DNA from: an uncultured Prevotellaceae bacterium
GTDB lineage: Bacteria > Bacteroidota > Bacteroidia > Bacteroidales > Bacteroidaceae
DNA length: 59,317 bases
Reading direction: 5' to 3'
NCBI GenBank assembly: GCA_946411565.1
Contig: CAMKEM010000011.1
Span: forward strand, 1 to 59,317
Of this stretch, positions 8,535-16,148 are shown piece after piece. Below the pieces are notes generated by a model. That model was given only the letters and a program-made list of their open reading frames with translations. It did no database searches and was not told the DNA's origin. The position numbers were made by a program, and so were the translations under genes. Position 1 is the stretch's first letter, and every line of letters starts with the position of its first letter.

Positions 8535-10514
8535 TTAATTTTCAATTGAATTAAGCCACAATACAGACGAAGCATCACTTGGCATACGCCAATCTCCTCG
8601 TGGTGAGAGGCTTACACTTCCAACCTTAGGACCATCAGGCAGACAAGAACGCTTGAACTGCTGATTGAAGAAGCGACGGAGGAAGGTCCTGAGCCACTTC
8701 TCGATGGTGGCATCATCAAACTCGTACTCGCTTCCCGGTGCGAATGCCTTACGGGCAAGCATAAATATCTTTTCTGGTCTAAAGCCGTGACGGAGAACGT
8801 AGTAGAGGAAGAAGTCGTGAAGGATGTACGGACCTACAAGGTCTTCCGTCTTTTGCTTGATGTTTCCGTTCTCATCGGCAGGGATAAGCTCTGGAGAAAT
8901 CGGAGTGTCGATGATGTCAACAAGTACGTCACGACAAGCCTCTTCCACCTCATTATCAGCAACATAGTGAACAAGATACTTGATGAGCGTCTTTGGAATT
9001 GATACGTTTACGGCATACATTGACATGTGGTCGCCGTTGTATGTTGCCCAACCGAGAGCCAACTCTGAGAGGTCGCCAGTTCCAATCACCATTCCGTTGA
9101 GTTTATTGCTCAGATCCATAAGAATCTGGGTACGCTCACGAGCCTGACCGTTCTCGTAGGTCACATCGTGCACGTTAATGTCGTGCTCAATGTCCTTAAA
9201 ATGCTGAATGCAAGCGTCCTTGATGCTAATCTCCTTGATCGTGATGCCGAGGTGCTGCATTAGCGAGAGGGCATTGTTGTAGGTGCGGTCGGTAGTTCCG
9301 AAACCTGGCATTGTGACACCCACGATTCCCTTACGAGGATACTTGAGTTTGTCGAATGTCTTGACGCAAACGAGCAGCGCAAGGGTGGAATCAAGTCCGC
9401 CGCTGATGCCAACGACAACCGTCTTGCAGTTAGTGTGGACGAGTCGCTTGGCAAGTCCTGCAACCTGAATGTTGAAGATTTCCTCGCAAGAAGCCTTCAT
9501 GTCGGCTGAAGAAGGGATGAACGGCGTTGGATTGACCTCGCGTTCTAGAATAAAGTTTAGTGTTGAAAGATTAGAGTTTAGTGGTGCCTGACAGTCAATG
9601 AATCTCACCATCTGATAGTTACTGATAGACAACTGCGCATTCAATGGTCGCTGGGCGTTGATGAACGTAGTGTTATTGCGACGCTCTGCACGCAGTTTCT
9701 CGCAGTCAATCTGGGTTATTACAAGCTGTGGCTCGAATGAGAAACGCTCACTCTCGGCGATGCACTTACCATTCTCGTAAACGAGTGCATTACCGCCATA
9801 AACCACATCCTGAGTGGATTCTCCGAAACCGCTACTGCTATAGATATATCCGCTCATAGTACGGGCACTCTGCTGAGAGAGCAATGAGCATAGGTAGCTG
9901 TGCTTGCCAATGAGTTCGTCGGAAGCGGAGAGATTGCAGATAATATCAGCTCCAGATAGCGCAAGGCGCGTGCTTGGTGGCTCTGGTGCCCAAACATCCT
10001 CGCAAAGCTCTATGCCGAATGTTGCGCCTGTTGATGTGCGGAAAATCGTTGGCTGCGAAGTGATGCGGATAGTATTGCCGGCGAAGAGTACGTCGGTTGG
10101 GTTGAGATCCTGAGAAGAGGCGAACCAACGCTTCTCGTAGAACTCGGAGTAGTTAGGCAGATAGGTCTTCGGAATGAGACCGAGCACCCTACCCTGCTGA
10201 ATAACGGCAGCACAGTTGAGCAGGATGTTGCCAGCCATAACAGGCAATCCCACAACGGCAATGATGTCAAGCTGACGTGTGAAGTCGAGAAGATGCACAA
10301 CCGCCTGTTCAGCAGCATCAATAAGGAGTTGCTGACGGAAGAGATCCTGACAAGTATAGCCAGTAAGCGAAAGCTCTGGGAACACGATAATCTCAACGCC
10401 CTTACCCTCAGCCTTAGCAATCATCTCTTCTGCCTGCTGAAGATTATAGTTCACATCACCCACCTTAACACTTGGAATGGCGGATGCCACTTTGATGTAT
10501 CCGAAGTTCTTCAT
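8535..10514 (-). CDS. nadE: Glutamine-dependent NAD+ synthetase
   Basis: Last step of NAD biosynthesis: amidates deamido-NAD using ammonia released from glutamine. 659 residues with two domains. The N-terminal nitrilase-type glutaminase has Glu47 (FPELSLTGY), Lys116 (IPKTYLPN) and Cys171 (IELCEDVW). The C-terminal synthetase has the PP-loop SGGLDS at 371-376 and ends with a typical tail. Residues about 308-326 (PLNSNLSTLNFILERE) look like an extra loop. Its DNA (about 9541-9590) is unusually AT-rich and resembles the non-coding run before asnA (see findings). Confidence 0.96.
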   Translation of the reverse strand: MKNFGYIKVASAIPSVKVGDVNYNLQQAEEMIAKAEGKGVEIIVFPELSLTGYTCQDLFRQQLLIDAAEQAVVHLLDFTRQLDIIAVVGLPVMAGNILLNCAAVIQQGRVLGLIPKTYLPNYSEFYEKRWFASSQDLNPTDVLFAGNTIRITSQPTIFRTSTGATFGIELCEDVWAPEPPSTRLALSGADIICNLSASDELIGKHSYLCSLLSQQSARTMSGYIYSSSGFGESTQDVVYGGNALVYENGKCIAESERFSFEPQLVITQIDCEKLRAERRNNTTFINAQRPLNAQLSISNYQMVRFIDCQAPLNSNLSTLNFILEREVNPTPFIPSSADMKASCEEIFNIQVAGLAKRLVHTNCKTVVVGISGGLDSTLALLVCVKTFDKLKYPRKGIVGVTMPGFGTTDRTYNNALSLMQHLGITIKEISIKDACIQHFKDIEHDINVHDVTYENGQARERTQILMDLSNKLNGMVIGTGDLSELALGWATYNGDHMSMYAVNVSIPKTLIKYLVHYVADNEVEEACRDVLVDIIDTPISPELIPADENGNIKQKTEDLVGPYILHDFFLYYVLRHGFRPEKIFMLARKAFAPGSEYEFDDATIEKWLRTFLRRFFNQQFKRSCLPDGPKVGSVSLSPRGDWRMPSDASSVLWLNSIEN

Positions 10515-10524
10515 AAGAATAGAT

Positions 10525-10695
10525 GCCCCTCACCTGCCCTTCGGGCATCCTCTCCCCAAGGGGCGAGGTAAAAGTTACCTTTTATCGCTATGGAGCTCAG
10601 TTATTTATATTTAATTGATAATTACATTTTAGTCTTCATTACTAACTTTCCCCTCGCCCTCTGGGGAGAGGGTGCCCGCAGGGCGGGTGAGGGGC
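10525..10695. repeat. Family A inverted-repeat pair between DUF2027/Smr gene and nadE
   Basis: Left arm 10525-10568 and right arm 10651-10695 are GC-rich inverted copies (core CCCTTGGGGAGAGG / GCCCGCAGGGC). The 82-bp AT-rich spacer itself has AAAAGTTACC at one end and ACTAACTTT at the other. The arms sit 10 nt from the nadE start and 11 nt from the upstream stop codon. Confidence 0.9.
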
Positions 10696-10706
10696 CGTCA
10701 CCTGCC

Positions 10707-11921
10707 CTAAACTGTTACCTGCGTTGCCCCATACCCATATTCCTGAAATGAGGCATCCTGATAGCGCAGGTTCTTGTATCTGTAAGTCAGCTCATGAATT
10801 AGGGCACGACGTAGAACGCCCTCGCCCTTGCCGTGAATGAAGACAATCTTCTTTCCTCGCTCCTTCTTGTTAGCTTCGAGAGTCTTCTTGAAAGTATCCA
10901 ACTGATACTGAAGAATATCCGCACTCGACATACCCTGTGTAGTTTCGAGAAGTGCATCAGCATGAAGGTCAATCACCAACGGAGCATCCTTATCGTCCTG
11001 TTTCTTGGCAAAAGGATTTCCCTTCTTCTGCCCCGGCTTCTCATATCGGCGCACGTAGTTGTCAATACGCTCGGTGTTTAGCTCACCTTCTGCCGACATC
11101 TGCGAAGGCTTTGCATCGGCATACATCTCCTGCTTCAAGGTCTTGGCATCAACCACCAAAGGACGCGCAGCCTTGTCGTTCTCTATTATCGTGTACAGAA
11201 GTGCATTCTGCTCAAAATAATCGTTTGGCTGGAAGGTATGGAGCTTGTAGAACTTCACACCGTCAATCCTCAGTTGCACGTCAATAGTAGGCTTGATAAC
11301 AAATGATTTCTCCTTCTTGAAAGCAATCATCTGAACACCGAGATGCTGTATTTCCTCCAGATCCTCACGGCCGATTTCCTCAATGAAGAGCTTGGTGTTT
11401 GGCTCTACCTCACCCTCTTTTCTGAGGCTCCAAGCCTGTCCTTCTGCCAGAAGAATGGTGTAGCGGAAATAATAGTTGCAGTCGTTTACGAGATACACCT
11501 CAAAGCGTGTGTTTGTTATCATCGACGCATCAACTGGCACGAAGGCAAGATACGCACTCAGGCGGTCACCACCCTTCCTTTCCTCGACAGGAGCGCGGAA
11601 AGTGATGTTACCGAGCGAAGGATCATCATCAACGATTGAAGCTGAAATATCCTCGTCATCATCAACCTCATTCATTATTGAACGCACAGAGCGACCTGAT
11701 TCATGCTTCTTTGCCTCCTCACCGTTCTTGCTTTGGAAAGAAGAAGCCTTGAACATATTATAGTCGTCACCGCCCTCTGCAATGACAACGACCTCAGATG
11801 CCAAAGTAGGAATCTGGAATCCGTCTTCATCTTCCACAAGTACAATATTACCCTTCTGGAAGCCTGCTATCTTACCACCTCCCGTAGTTGAGAGGAATCT
11901 TACTTTATCTCCAATTTTCAT
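10707..11921 (-). CDS. DUF2027 and Smr domain protein
   Basis: 404 residues from Met at 11921. The N-terminus (MKIGDKVRFLSTTGGGKI) is an SH3-like region, followed by the DUF2027 middle part. The C-terminal Smr domain contains the DLHAD motif and HGKGEGVLRRAL. Smr domains are nicking or RNA-cleaving modules, also found at the end of MutS2, but no MutS ATPase is present here. The substrate is unknown. An upstream in-frame Met at 11945 is rejected because it lies inside the consensus -7 box. Confidence 0.85.
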   Translation of the reverse strand: MKIGDKVRFLSTTGGGKIAGFQKGNIVLVEDEDGFQIPTLASEVVVIAEGGDDYNMFKASSFQSKNGEEAKKHESGRSVRSIMNEVDDDEDISASIVDDDPSLGNITFRAPVEERKGGDRLSAYLAFVPVDASMITNTRFEVYLVNDCNYYFRYTILLAEGQAWSLRKEGEVEPNTKLFIEEIGREDLEEIQHLGVQMIAFKKEKSFVIKPTIDVQLRIDGVKFYKLHTFQPNDYFEQNALLYTIIENDKAARPLVVDAKTLKQEMYADAKPSQMSAEGELNTERIDNYVRRYEKPGQKKGNPFAKKQDDKDAPLVIDLHADALLETTQGMSSADILQYQLDTFKKTLEANKKERGKKIVFIHGKGEGVLRRALIHELTYRYKNLRYQDASFQEYGYGATQVTV

Positions 11922-11942
11922 TTTGCCAATGTATTTACGATG

Positions 11943-11950
11943 CAAAAATA
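11943..11950 (-). promoter_or_regulatory. -7 box for DUF2027/Smr gene
   Basis: TATTTTTG on the minus strand, 22 nt before the start at 11921. It decides the start codon, because the longer frame would begin within the promoter. Confidence 0.65.
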
Positions 11951-12072
11951 CTAAAAAAAGCGGAGAAAAGCGAAGAAATACGCGAAAATAGTGTGTGTAT
12001 TATGAAAGTTTATAATGAATTTCATAAAAAGATCCCCGACTTGCTCAAAGGCAAATCGGTGAATCAAAATAT

Positions 12073-12545
12073 TTAGCTTTGTTTATTTTTCTTTATAAGG
12101 ACGATTGAGAGACTCTCACCTATAAATCTACGTTCAAAAGCAGCATTTTTACGCACCAAAGCCTCATTTTTATCATTTACATCACTTTGGGACCAATAAG
12201 ACCAATTAGGTAATTTCAATTCCTCACCATCCTTCGAAAGATACCGATAAACGCCTCTACAATATGATTGCTTGGTGTTCTTTTCCAACTCTGCCCAATC
12301 CTCTTCGGTCGGAATACTTAATCCCTTAACCTTATTGTAAGGTTCCATTAGAGGTATTCTTTCCGACCATAAAGTTCCTGACGGCAAACTCATATCATGA
12401 TAAGTCACACCATCAATATCTACTGGCTCATGTAACAATTCGTTTTTGCTGCATTATACCCGTCGATGTACGCATTCTTCAATTTATCAATCTCCCCCTC
12501 AAGAGCTTTAAGAGCATACTCCTTTGCCTTTTCTTCGAGTTCCAT
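12073..12545 (-). pseudogene. Hypothetical gene interrupted by a -1 frameshift
   Basis: Two overlapping minus-strand frames look like one gene. The first (12545-12420) gives 41 residues starting MELEEKAKEYALKALEGE. The second gives about 121 residues to 12073 and includes MSLPSGTLW and PTEEDWAELE. They join at a run of five A (GCAAAAACGAA, about 12450). With six A the frame would read smoothly as AAKNELLHEPVDIDG. The second half recalls the LPSGTLW motif of short Bacteroidetes proteins of unknown function. It lies 46 nt downstream of higA. This could be real decay, a sequencing error, or slippage. Confidence 0.5.
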
Positions 12546-12591
12546 AAATAATAAATTTAGGAAGTTAGTAATTTTTCCCTGTATCTGTCAA

Positions 12592-12927
12592 TTACATTAC
12601 GGCAGCCACACGCCTAATGCTTGCAATTCTGTCAAGAAAAGATTTACTTAACTTTGTTTGCTGAAGATTATAATCCAGCTGAATACGAAGCAAAGGCTGT
12701 GCCTCCATACCCGTTGCAGCCTCTATGAGCAGAGCTATCTCTGGATTCAATTCACGCTTGCCGTTGAGGACTTCATTAAATAATGAATATGATACACCAA
12801 TCTCCTTGGCAAGCTGTTTCTGTGACACACCACGGAACTCCAGTTCATCCTTTATTATTGAGCCTGGATGAACTGCGATGTAAGGAGTTGCGCTGTTTGC
12901 CGAGCGTCTGTTCTCTGTTGTATTCAT
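12592..12927 (-). CDS. higA: HigA-type antitoxin, XRE helix-turn-helix
   Basis: 111 residues. A basic N-terminus leads to VHPGSIIKDELEFRG and the helix-turn-helix (SQKQLAKEIGVSYSLFNEVLNG), followed by LNPEIALLIEAATGM, as in HigA/VapI antitoxins with a C-terminal extension. It binds and neutralises the toxin and represses the shared promoter. It starts 5 nt after the toxin stop, in the toxin-first order typical of HigBA. Confidence 0.88.
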   Translation of the reverse strand: MNTTENRRSANSATPYIAVHPGSIIKDELEFRGVSQKQLAKEIGVSYSLFNEVLNGKRELNPEIALLIEAATGMEAQPLLRIQLDYNLQQTKLSKSFLDRIASIRRVAAVM

Positions 12928-12932
12928 ATCTG

Positions 12933-13250
12933 TTATTTATAAAGATTCGACAATTCTGTTATGTTGCATATTGAAGCGACGGTTTTACCATCCTCAAAAC
13001 TCTCTGTGAACTCTATCCAGTATTGGTCGTTCACCCTTACCGAAGAGATGCCTTCCTTGTCGCCCCTAAGATGTTCATAATGCAAGGAGCCATATTTCAT
13101 CAAGCCGTTCACATCATCTAGCGAAGTCATGAGTTTGATGACCTGAACATACTTCTTGACAATCTGCGGCTGAAACCTATGTTTCTTATCGCTCGCCTTG
13201 CCAGTTGTGTATAGCTCGAAAAGATAGTCCTTAGCAAAATAAACTTCCAT
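12933..13250 (-). CDS. higB: HigB/RelE-type toxin
   Basis: 105 residues of the RelE/ParE superfamily. Two N-terminal helices lead to the strand region YGSLHYEHLRGDKEGISSVRV, then QYWIEFTE and a final ICNITELSNLYK. By family this should be a ribosome-dependent mRNA endonuclease, and the basic and aromatic residues in the strands fit. It is first in the operon with higA directly behind it and its own -7 box upstream. Confidence 0.87.
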   Translation of the reverse strand: MEVYFAKDYLFELYTTGKASDKKHRFQPQIVKKYVQVIKLMTSLDDVNGLMKYGSLHYEHLRGDKEGISSVRVNDQYWIEFTESFEDGKTVASICNITELSNLYK

Positions 13251-13271
13251 TTTACCTACATATTACGCTTG

Positions 13272-13279
13272 CAAAAGTA
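13272..13279 (-). promoter_or_regulatory. higBA promoter -7 box
   Basis: TACTTTTG on the minus strand, 21 nt before higB, fits TAnnTTTG. Confidence 0.6.
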
Positions 13280-13584
13280 CACAAATTTCCACACAACTCC
13301 AAACATTCACATGTTTTTCTTGATAAGTGATGAGAAAAACAACTTATATGTTTCTATTTTCAGCTTGATAAAAGTATGTGGGCGCAAATTTGCGCTGACA
13401 TACAGACATTAATCAGTCTTAGCACCCAAGGTAAAAAATTACGAGGGGCGAAATTTCGACTGTCGTCAATGCACCAATCAACATTAACGTCAACTCCCTC
13501 TTACTAAGACTGTTACACAACCAATACACATAGACCATAATGACATTAGTGATATCTTGACATTTGATACTCATGCCCGAATGT
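13280..13584. other. Non-coding stretch with short palindromes
   Basis: No credible gene. It holds a perfect 14-bp palindrome (GCGCAAATTTGCGC, 13382-13395), a 10-bp one (CGAAATTTCG, 13448-13457) and a spaced inverted repeat AGTCTTAG / CTAAGACT (about 13413 and 13504). Confidence 0.5.
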
Positions 13585-13734
13585 GTTGCACTGTTGCAGT
13601 GTTGCAGTTCTCAACAGCCTTCCCCATACCCGAAAAATACTTCTATATTTATATATATAAATATAGAGTTTGTTCTTGACTTTTGGTAGTAGTTATTTTG
13701 GAACTGCAACACTGCAACACTGCAACACCGCAAC
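13585..13734. repeat. Iteron palindrome, GTTGCAGT type
   Basis: Left arm 13585-13610 carries three GTTGCA(C/G)T units. Right arm 13701-13734 carries the inverse, four TGCAACAC/CG units. The loop of about 90 bp is AT-rich (TTATATATATAAATATAG). No reading frame is credible. Confidence 0.8.
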
Positions 13735-13796
13735 AAGCAAAGATTTTTTTTTGAAAAAAGTTAGCGAAACATTCGTGAACCGCAATGGGAATGCTG

Positions 13797-13859
13797 TAAC
13801 TTTGCACTCGGAATTGGGAAAGGCAGCGGCCTCTCCCCACGCCCTCCCAAAGGGAGGTA
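13797..13859 (+). promoter_or_regulatory. Orphan TAACTTTG promoter followed by a family B repeat remnant
   Basis: TAACTTTG at 13797-13804 points right but no gene lies between it and the convergent end of queA. A partial family B arm (13828-13859) follows, then repeats of TCCGTTGTAA. This looks like the remains of a lost gene. Confidence 0.4.
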
Positions 13860-13924
13860 AGTCCGTTGTAACACCGTTATGAATCCGTTGTAAGTCCGTT
13901 CCCTAAATCGGAGCTAATAGGGAA

Positions 13925-15157
13925 TCAGTTTGGCATCAGAAGGGAGCTGTCGCCATAGGACAGGAAACGGAAATCGTGCGAAAGGGCATAGTCATAGACC
14001 TTATGCCAGTCCTCTCCGATAAGGGCAGAGACGAGCAAGAGCAATGTGGATTGTGGCTGGTGGAAGTTGGTGACCAATGCCTTGACGATGTGATAACTGT
14101 AACCCGGAGCAATGATTATCTGCGTACTGCTGTGAAGCACCGTGACATCATTCCTATCGAACCACGCAAGCAGGGCGTTGAGCGACTCGACCGAAGAGAC
14201 GGTCTTTGCCTTTTCTGCCACCTCGCCCTCGTATGGCTCCCACTGATTCACATGCAACTGCTCTTCCGTGAGATCAGCATCGAGAATGAGCTTCACGCCC
14301 ATGTAATAGAGACTTTCGAGAGTGCGCACGCTCGTAGTTCCCACAGCAATACAACGACCTTCGTGGGCAAGAAGTCGCTCAATGGTATGCTTCCTAACAG
14401 ATACGAATTCTGTGTGCATCTCATGCCCCTCAATATACTCAGCCTTGACTGGCTTGAAAGTACCAGCTCCAACATGAAGGGTTAGCTCCTCGCGCTCAAT
14501 GCCGTGAGTGTCAAGATCAGCAAGCACACGGTCGGTGAAATGCAATCCTGCAGTAGGGGCAGCGACAGAGCCCTTGATCTTGGAATAGACAGTTTGGTAT
14601 GTGGTTTTGTCACTTTCCTCCGTCCTACGATTAAGATATGGAGGTATAGGAAGCTCTCCACAGGCATCAATAATCTCGGCAAAGGAAACGCTCTCATCAT
14701 CCCACTCAAAGTCAATCCAATGCCCAGTATGTACCTCTTGCTTTCGGCTGGCACTGAGACTAATCGTCTTGTCTCCAACGGTTATCTCGCGCACAAGCTT
14801 TCCTTCCTTCCACTTCTTCAGATTGCCCACCATGCACACCCATGAGCATTTTCCACGACTCTGGAACATAAGTTCATAGTCGGTTGGCATTGCAGGTTCG
14901 AGAAGGAATACCTCGATAAGCGCACCTGTTGTCTTATGGAAGAAGATACGAGCCTGAATGACACGGGTATTGTTGAATACCATCATCTCTCCCTTGGGAA
15001 GGTATTCTGAGATATTGCAGAAAGTATCATCGCTTATCTCTCCCCTATTATAGATAAGGATTTTGCTTTGGTCACGCTCCGCCTTTGGATACTTGGCAAT
15101 ACGCTCATCAGGCAGAGGATAGTTATAGTCTTTTATCTGGATATTTTTAACTGTCAT
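13925..15157 (-). CDS. queA: S-adenosylmethionine:tRNA ribosyltransferase-isomerase
   Basis: Transfers and rearranges the ribose of SAM onto 7-aminomethyl-7-deazaguanine in tRNA, making epoxyqueuosine. 410 residues from Met at 15157; this is the longer Bacteroidetes form (classic QueA is about 350). Motifs seen: FNNTRVIQAR, PTAGLHFT, TTSVRTLES, TNFHQPQSTLLLLVSALIG and FLSYGDSSLL. A longer frame starts at 15217, but its first 20 codons are a family B repeat arm and are rejected. It is the last gene of the Bat/PAP2 run. Confidence 0.9.
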   Translation of the reverse strand: MTVKNIQIKDYNYPLPDERIAKYPKAERDQSKILIYNRGEISDDTFCNISEYLPKGEMMVFNNTRVIQARIFFHKTTGALIEVFLLEPAMPTDYELMFQSRGKCSWVCMVGNLKKWKEGKLVREITVGDKTISLSASRKQEVHTGHWIDFEWDDESVSFAEIIDACGELPIPPYLNRRTEESDKTTYQTVYSKIKGSVAAPTAGLHFTDRVLADLDTHGIEREELTLHVGAGTFKPVKAEYIEGHEMHTEFVSVRKHTIERLLAHEGRCIAVGTTSVRTLESLYYMGVKLILDADLTEEQLHVNQWEPYEGEVAEKAKTVSSVESLNALLAWFDRNDVTVLHSSTQIIIAPGYSYHIVKALVTNFHQPQSTLLLLVSALIGEDWHKVYDYALSHDFRFLSYGDSSLLMPN

Positions 15158-15164
15158 AAGCAAC

Positions 15165-15303
15165 GGTCTCTCCCCCCGCCCTTCCCCGTAAGGAGGGAGC
15201 CGGAAGGCGAAAGGCAATTTAATTATTCATTATCAATTATTTATTATCAATTAGCCCATAAGGCTCTCCAGCTCCCTACGAGGGAGGGAGGGGGAAGAGG
15301 CCT
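15165..15303. repeat. Family B inverted-repeat pair between PAP2 gene and queA
   Basis: Arms 15165-15214 and 15265-15303 (core GGGAGAGG...CCCTACGGG type) flank a 50-bp AT-rich spacer. One arm touches the PAP2 stop codon and the other lies 7 nt before the queA start. Confidence 0.88.
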
Positions 15304-15956
15304 TATATTAGCACTCTTAGGAAACAATATATTATCGTCAGCATCATTACGCTGAGACACATATCAATATCATTCTTGTCATATCCAGTTCCCGTGTATC
15401 GGGAAGAGATAAATTTCACACTTGGTGAAAGCCTATGGAAACCAATATACACAAGCACTCCGATGATGGCTCCCCATGAAAGTCCGACAATTACATCGGT
15501 AAACCAATGTACTCCAAGATACAGGCGTGTCCAGGCATTAAGCAACGACCATACAATGAGAACAGGGCTCAACACCTTTCCCCTGACAAGGAATGTAAGG
15601 AATATTGCCAGCATCATAGTGTTAGCTGCATGAGAGGAGAAGAAACTATATCCGCTTACGCAATATCCCTCAACGGTATGCACAAGATGCCTTACAGTAG
15701 GATCGTAGCATGGACGAGGACGCATTACATACGGCTTGACAATAAAGTCAGACAGGAGTCCTGACGCAAGAACACCGAGGAAGACGCAGCCAAAGATAAG
15801 CATTATCTGCCCCATTGTCTTGTTGTTCTTAATGATAAGCACCGCAAGCGACACATAGAACGGAATCCATGTATAACCTGTGGTAAATGCTACCGCAAAA
15901 CGGTCAAGGAATAATGAGTTGCTACCATTGAGCAACTCGAGAAAGTACATGTCCAT
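15303..15956 (-). CDS. PAP2-family membrane phosphatase
   Basis: 217 residues from Met at 15956. The three PAP2 signature blocks are present: KPYVMRPRP, SGYSFFSSHAAN, and YLGVHWFTDVIVGLSWG, with the catalytic His in the third block. There are about five membrane helices. The active site would face the periplasm, acting on lipid-linked pyrophosphates such as undecaprenyl pyrophosphate or lipid A; the substrate is not decided by sequence. The in-frame extension MPEGQVRGC upstream is coded by a family A arm and is rejected. It sits between the batD-E fusion and queA. Confidence 0.87.
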   Translation of the reverse strand: MDMYFLELLNGSNSLFLDRFAVAFTTGYTWIPFYVSLAVLIIKNNKTMGQIMLIFGCVFLGVLASGLLSDFIVKPYVMRPRPCYDPTVRHLVHTVEGYCVSGYSFFSSHAANTMMLAIFLTFLVRGKVLSPVLIVWSLLNAWTRLYLGVHWFTDVIVGLSWGAIIGVLVYIGFHRLSPSVKFISSRYTGTGYDKNDIDMCLSVMMLTIIYCFLRVLI

Positions 15957-15974
15957 AAAGAAAATAAAACTACA

Positions 15975-16145
15975 GCCCCTCACCTGCCCTTCGGGCATCC
16001 TCTCCCCAAGGGGCGAGGAAAAAGTTACATTCTTTCACTATAAGGGTGCGTTATTTTTTCTTGTTGTTAATGTTGTTCCTAATCGAAAATAGTAATTTCT
16101 CCCTCGCCCCTTGGGGAGAGGGTGCCCGCAGGGCGGGTGAGGGGC
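15975..16145. repeat. Family A inverted-repeat pair between batD-E and PAP2 gene
   Basis: Arms 15975-16018 and 16101-16145 flank an 82-bp spacer. The right arm ends 3 nt from the batD-E stop codon; the left arm lies 18 nt before the PAP2 start. Confidence 0.9.
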
Positions 16146-16148
16146 TCT

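Noticed and set aside
12004..12076. 24-residue frame MKVYNEFHKKIPDLLKG
   Set aside because: Too short, no promoter of its own and no known relative; could be a remnant, but not supported.
13670..13882. Open frame of 70 residues on the plus strand
   Set aside because: It is made of the iteron palindrome arm, an AT-rich run and a repeat remnant; no protein-like pattern.
15158..15217. Longer queA frame starting [11 protein letters not shown]
   Set aside because: These 20 codons are exactly a family B arm, the same peptide recurs before batD-E ([11 protein letters not shown]), and a normal QueA start follows at 15157.
15957..15998. MPEGQVRGC extension of the PAP2 protein
   Set aside because: Coded by a family A arm; a good Met lies at 15956.
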